Source: Candidatus Micrarchaeum sp. (GTDB taxonomy: Archaea; SpSt-1190; DYHY01). From it: DNA of 5,651 bases. Of the stretch, positions 4,332 through 5,651 are shown in pieces; position 1 is the stretch's first letter, and every line of letters starts with the position of its first letter. A program made the translations under genes and the position numbers. The DNA is taken from assembly GCA_020723935.1 (NCBI GenBank), contig DYHY01000006.1, positions 45,860 through 51,510 on the forward strand, in the 5' to 3' direction. The notes below the pieces were generated by a model. The model was not told the DNA's origin. It searched no databases and saw only the letters and a program-made list of their open reading frames with translations.

Positions 4332-4766
4332 TTATTTCCCGCCCGCAAGGCCGGAGTGGAAGAACTCCGGCAGCTTCCTCATTTTCGAATAGACCGCCGC
4401 ATAATCCTCGACAAGGGGCTTGAACTTCGGCAGCTTCCTTGATGTCGATTTCGCCTTGGCGTCCGCCCAGTCGTATTCGGTGTGCTCCTCGGAGAGGCGC
4501 AATCTTCCGCCCGCCGGCCTGCAGAGGAAGATGATCATCGTTATCGGCTGCCCGTCGTAGCGCACGAAATGGTGTAGGCCGATGGCCGGCCCGGCCGATA
4601 TCCTCAGGCCGGTCTCCGCGAGGGCTTCGCGCTTCAGCCCTTCCACGGGATTTTCCCAGGGCGCAAGGCGCCCGCCGGGGATGTCCCATGTCCCGGGCAT
4701 GCGCACGTCGTCGGGGCGCCTCCTGAGGAAGAGGGCCTTGCCATTTTTGACGATGAAAGCCTTCAC
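4332..4766 (-). CDS. Nudix hydrolase, about 144 aa
   Basis: The first strand (AFIVKNGKALFLRRR) and PGTWDIPGGRL lead into a Nudix box from G32 to L54: G-x5-E38-x7-R46-E47-A-L-A50-E51-T-G-L. The consensus has two adjacent Glu; here the first is Ala (A50) and the second (E51) is kept, so metal binding may be altered. The family hydrolyses nucleoside diphosphates linked to another group; the substrate is not predictable. Length is normal for a single-domain member. The open frame extends far upstream, but residues before 4766 are Pro/Gly-rich and unlike a Nudix N-terminus. GTG at 4766 is the best start, since no in-frame ATG lies between the TATA box and the domain. The stop is TAA. Divergent from rpl18e. 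Confidence 0.85.
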   Translation of the reverse strand: MKAFIVKNGKALFLRRRPDDVRMPGTWDIPGGRLAPWENPVEGLKREALAETGLRISAGPAIGLHHFVRYDGQPITMIIFLCRPAGGRLRLSEEHTEYDWADAKAKSTSRKLPKFKPLVEDYAAVYSKMRKLPEFFHSGLAGGK

Positions 4767-4819
4767 CGCTATAGCGGGGGACTGGGGGCCATTTCTGCAG
4801 CCGGGCCGCCCCCGCACGA

Positions 4820-4828
4820 AATTTAAAA
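4820..4828 (-). promoter_or_regulatory. TATA box of the Nudix gene
   Basis: The minus strand reads TTTTAAATT in a GC-rich stretch. The predicted start is near 4798, leaving about a 32-nt leader to GTG 4766. An ATG at 4792 lies in this leader but in another frame. Confidence 0.5.
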
Positions 4829-4890
4829 CAGTTCCCTCCCGCTTCCCCGCCTTCCGGCGCCCGCCGGGCCCCGAAGGGCGCGAAAAGGCT

Positions 4891-4908
4891 TTCAAAAGAC
4901 TTAAAAAG
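4891..4908 (+). promoter_or_regulatory. BRE/TATA promoter of the ribosomal protein operon
   Basis: TTCAAAAGAC then TTAAAAAG forms an archaeal BRE/TATA arrangement centred about 34 nt before the ATG at 4938. The predicted start near 4929 gives a short leader. A GCGCCC/GGGCGC inverted repeat (4857-4862/4876-4881) lies just upstream. Confidence 0.6.
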
Positions 4909-4937
4909 CGCCGGGGGAGCCAGAAAAACTGCACAAA

Positions 4938-5291
4938 ATGGTGAAAAGAGGGCCGACGAACCCGCTGACGCTTTCGCTGATTGCAAAACTGCGCGCCACA
5001 AAGGCTCCCGTCTGGAGACGGGCCGCGGAGCTCCTGCAGAAGCTGACGAGGGACAAGGTGGAGGTGAACCTCACAGAGATAAGCCGCTTCGCAGCGGAAG
5101 GCGAGACGATCGTCGTGCCGGGCAAGGTCCTCGGCACGGGCAGCCTTTCGGCGGGGAAGCTCTCCGTCGCGTCCCACGGCATATCGCTCGCCGCGGCCGA
5201 GAAGGTCAAGAGGTCCGGCGGGAAGGTCTACACCCTCGAGGAGCTCGCCAAGCAGAACCCGGAAGGGAAGAACTTGAGGTTGTTTTCCTAA
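4938..5291 (+). CDS. rpl18e: Large-subunit ribosomal protein L18e
   Basis: The 117-residue, basic protein has the features of archaeal eL18, a relative of bacterial L15: a KRGPTNPLTLSLIAKLR start, WRRAAELL helix (26-33), VNLTEISRFA (43-52) and the VVPGKVLGTGSL core (59-70), then a GGKVYTLEELA segment near the end. Length is normal for the archaeal protein. It is a structural component of the 50S subunit. In archaea this gene commonly leads an operon with rpl13 and rps9, and here rpl13 starts one base after its stop codon (TAA at 5289-5291). The start at 4938 is supported by the TATA spacing and by family length. Confident. Confidence 0.97.
   Translation: MVKRGPTNPLTLSLIAKLRATKAPVWRRAAELLQKLTRDKVEVNLTEISRFAAEGETIVVPGKVLGTGSLSAGKLSVASHGISLAAAEKVKRSGGKVYTLEELAKQNPEGKNLRLFS
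5276..5280 (+). promoter_or_regulatory. Shine-Dalgarno GAGGT for rpl13
   Basis: GAGGT lies 12 nt before the ATG at 5293, inside the end of rpl18e. This internal operon gene has a Shine-Dalgarno motif, while several first genes with short leaders do not. Confidence 0.5.
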
Positions 5292-5292
5292 G

Positions 5293-5651
5293 ATGGCTGA
5301 AACGCACGAAACCAGGGAACCCATGAAGAAGGCGAAGGGGAAGCAGGACACTTCCAAGGTCCTCGAGAGCGTCACAGTCATAAGCGTCTCGGGCTGCTCG
5401 CTGGGAAGGGCTGCATCGCTCATATCCAAGCGGCTCCTCCTCGGAGAATCTATAGACGTCATCAACGCGGAGAAGGCGCTCGTGAGCGTCCACTCGGCCG
5501 ACGACTACGACATAAACTCGAAGCGCGGCACGCGCGACTGGGGACCCTTCGTCCCCAAGACGCCGGAGCTGTGGTTCAGGCGCACGATCAGGGGGATGGT
5601 CCCCTCGACGATAACGCGCGGAAGGCTCGCGATGAAGCGCTTCAGGGCCTA
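5293..5651 (+). CDS. rpl13: Large-subunit ribosomal protein L13, 3' end beyond the window
   Basis: 119 complete codons are present and the frame is open at the window edge. After a charged, Lys-rich N-terminal extension of about 25 residues, the L13 fold begins: VTVISVSGCSLGRAAS (27-42), SKRLLLGESIDVINAEKALV (45-64), then KRGTRDWGPFVPKTPELWFRRTIRGMVP (77-104) and RGRLAMKRFRA. These match archaeal uL13, which sits in the 50S subunit. The family usually starts close to the first strand, so the extension is a little long; an alternative ATG lies at 5323 (residue 11). The start at 5293 follows the rpl18e stop by one base with GAGGT at 12 nt. About the last quarter of the protein is missing. Confidence 0.95.
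   Translation, partial: MAETHETREPMKKAKGKQDTSKVLESVTVISVSGCSLGRAASLISKRLLLGESIDVINAEKALVSVHSADDYDINSKRGTRDWGPFVPKTPELWFRRTIRGMVPSTITRGRLAMKRFRA

Noticed and set aside
4857-4881. GCGCCC/GGGCGC inverted repeat as an operator
   Set aside because: Six base pairs in very GC-rich intergenic DNA is weak evidence; noted only as a detail of the promoter region.
4767-5465. N-terminal extension of the Nudix frame
   Set aside because: It lies antisense to rpl18e and the start of rpl13 and crosses both promoters; the Nudix fold starts near 4766.

Overview
The window is a GC-rich archaeal chromosome fragment. Three things point to archaea: the pair of ribosomal protein genes at the right end (L18e followed directly by L13) is the archaeal arrangement; most genes and both tRNAs are preceded by BRE/TATA-like boxes about 25-45 nt upstream; and both tRNA genes lack an encoded CCA. 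The many small membrane proteins and short intergenic gaps would suit a small-genome (DPANN-type) lineage. That placement is a guess and no marker here fixes it.

Layout. Positions 1-115 hold two copies of a 55-nt exact direct repeat (60-nt period). The second copy runs into the 3' end of a minus-strand tRNA-Leu(UAA) (108-193). A divergent promoter region separates this tRNA from a 63-aa two-helix membrane protein (326-517). A tRNA-Glu(UUC) follows (567-641), ending in an oligo-T terminator. A minus-strand 88-aa Cys/His-containing membrane protein (764-1030) comes next. It is divergent from an unrecognised protein gene (1161-1613) that carries an in-frame UAG. An FkbM-type methyltransferase (1675-2523) overlaps by ATGA a ferric-reductase-like/MsrQ-like membrane protein (2520-3251) that also carries an in-frame UAG. 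Then come a polyQ/acidic membrane protein of unknown function (3310-3972), a small ParB/Srx-like protein (about 4047-4319), a convergent Nudix hydrolase (4332-4766, minus) and the ribosomal genes rpl18e (4938-5291) and rpl13 (5293 to the window edge, truncated).

The main unusual observation is UAG. Two separate genes are each interrupted by exactly one UAG with no frameshift, and in both the downstream frame keeps the codon composition and apparent protein character of the upstream part. In the membrane protein the UAG falls between two helices of one conserved domain. Two other genes (63 aa and 88 aa) seem to end at UAG, so any recoding would be partial or context dependent rather than a clean reassignment. 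Plain nonsense mutation or sequencing error cannot be excluded from one window. A tRNA with a CUA anticodon or a pyl gene was not seen here.

Functionally the window is mostly housekeeping (two tRNAs, the ribosomal protein operon) with a set of small, independently promoted membrane or hypothetical genes between. The only clear operons are FkbM plus the ferric-reductase-like protein, and L18e plus L13.
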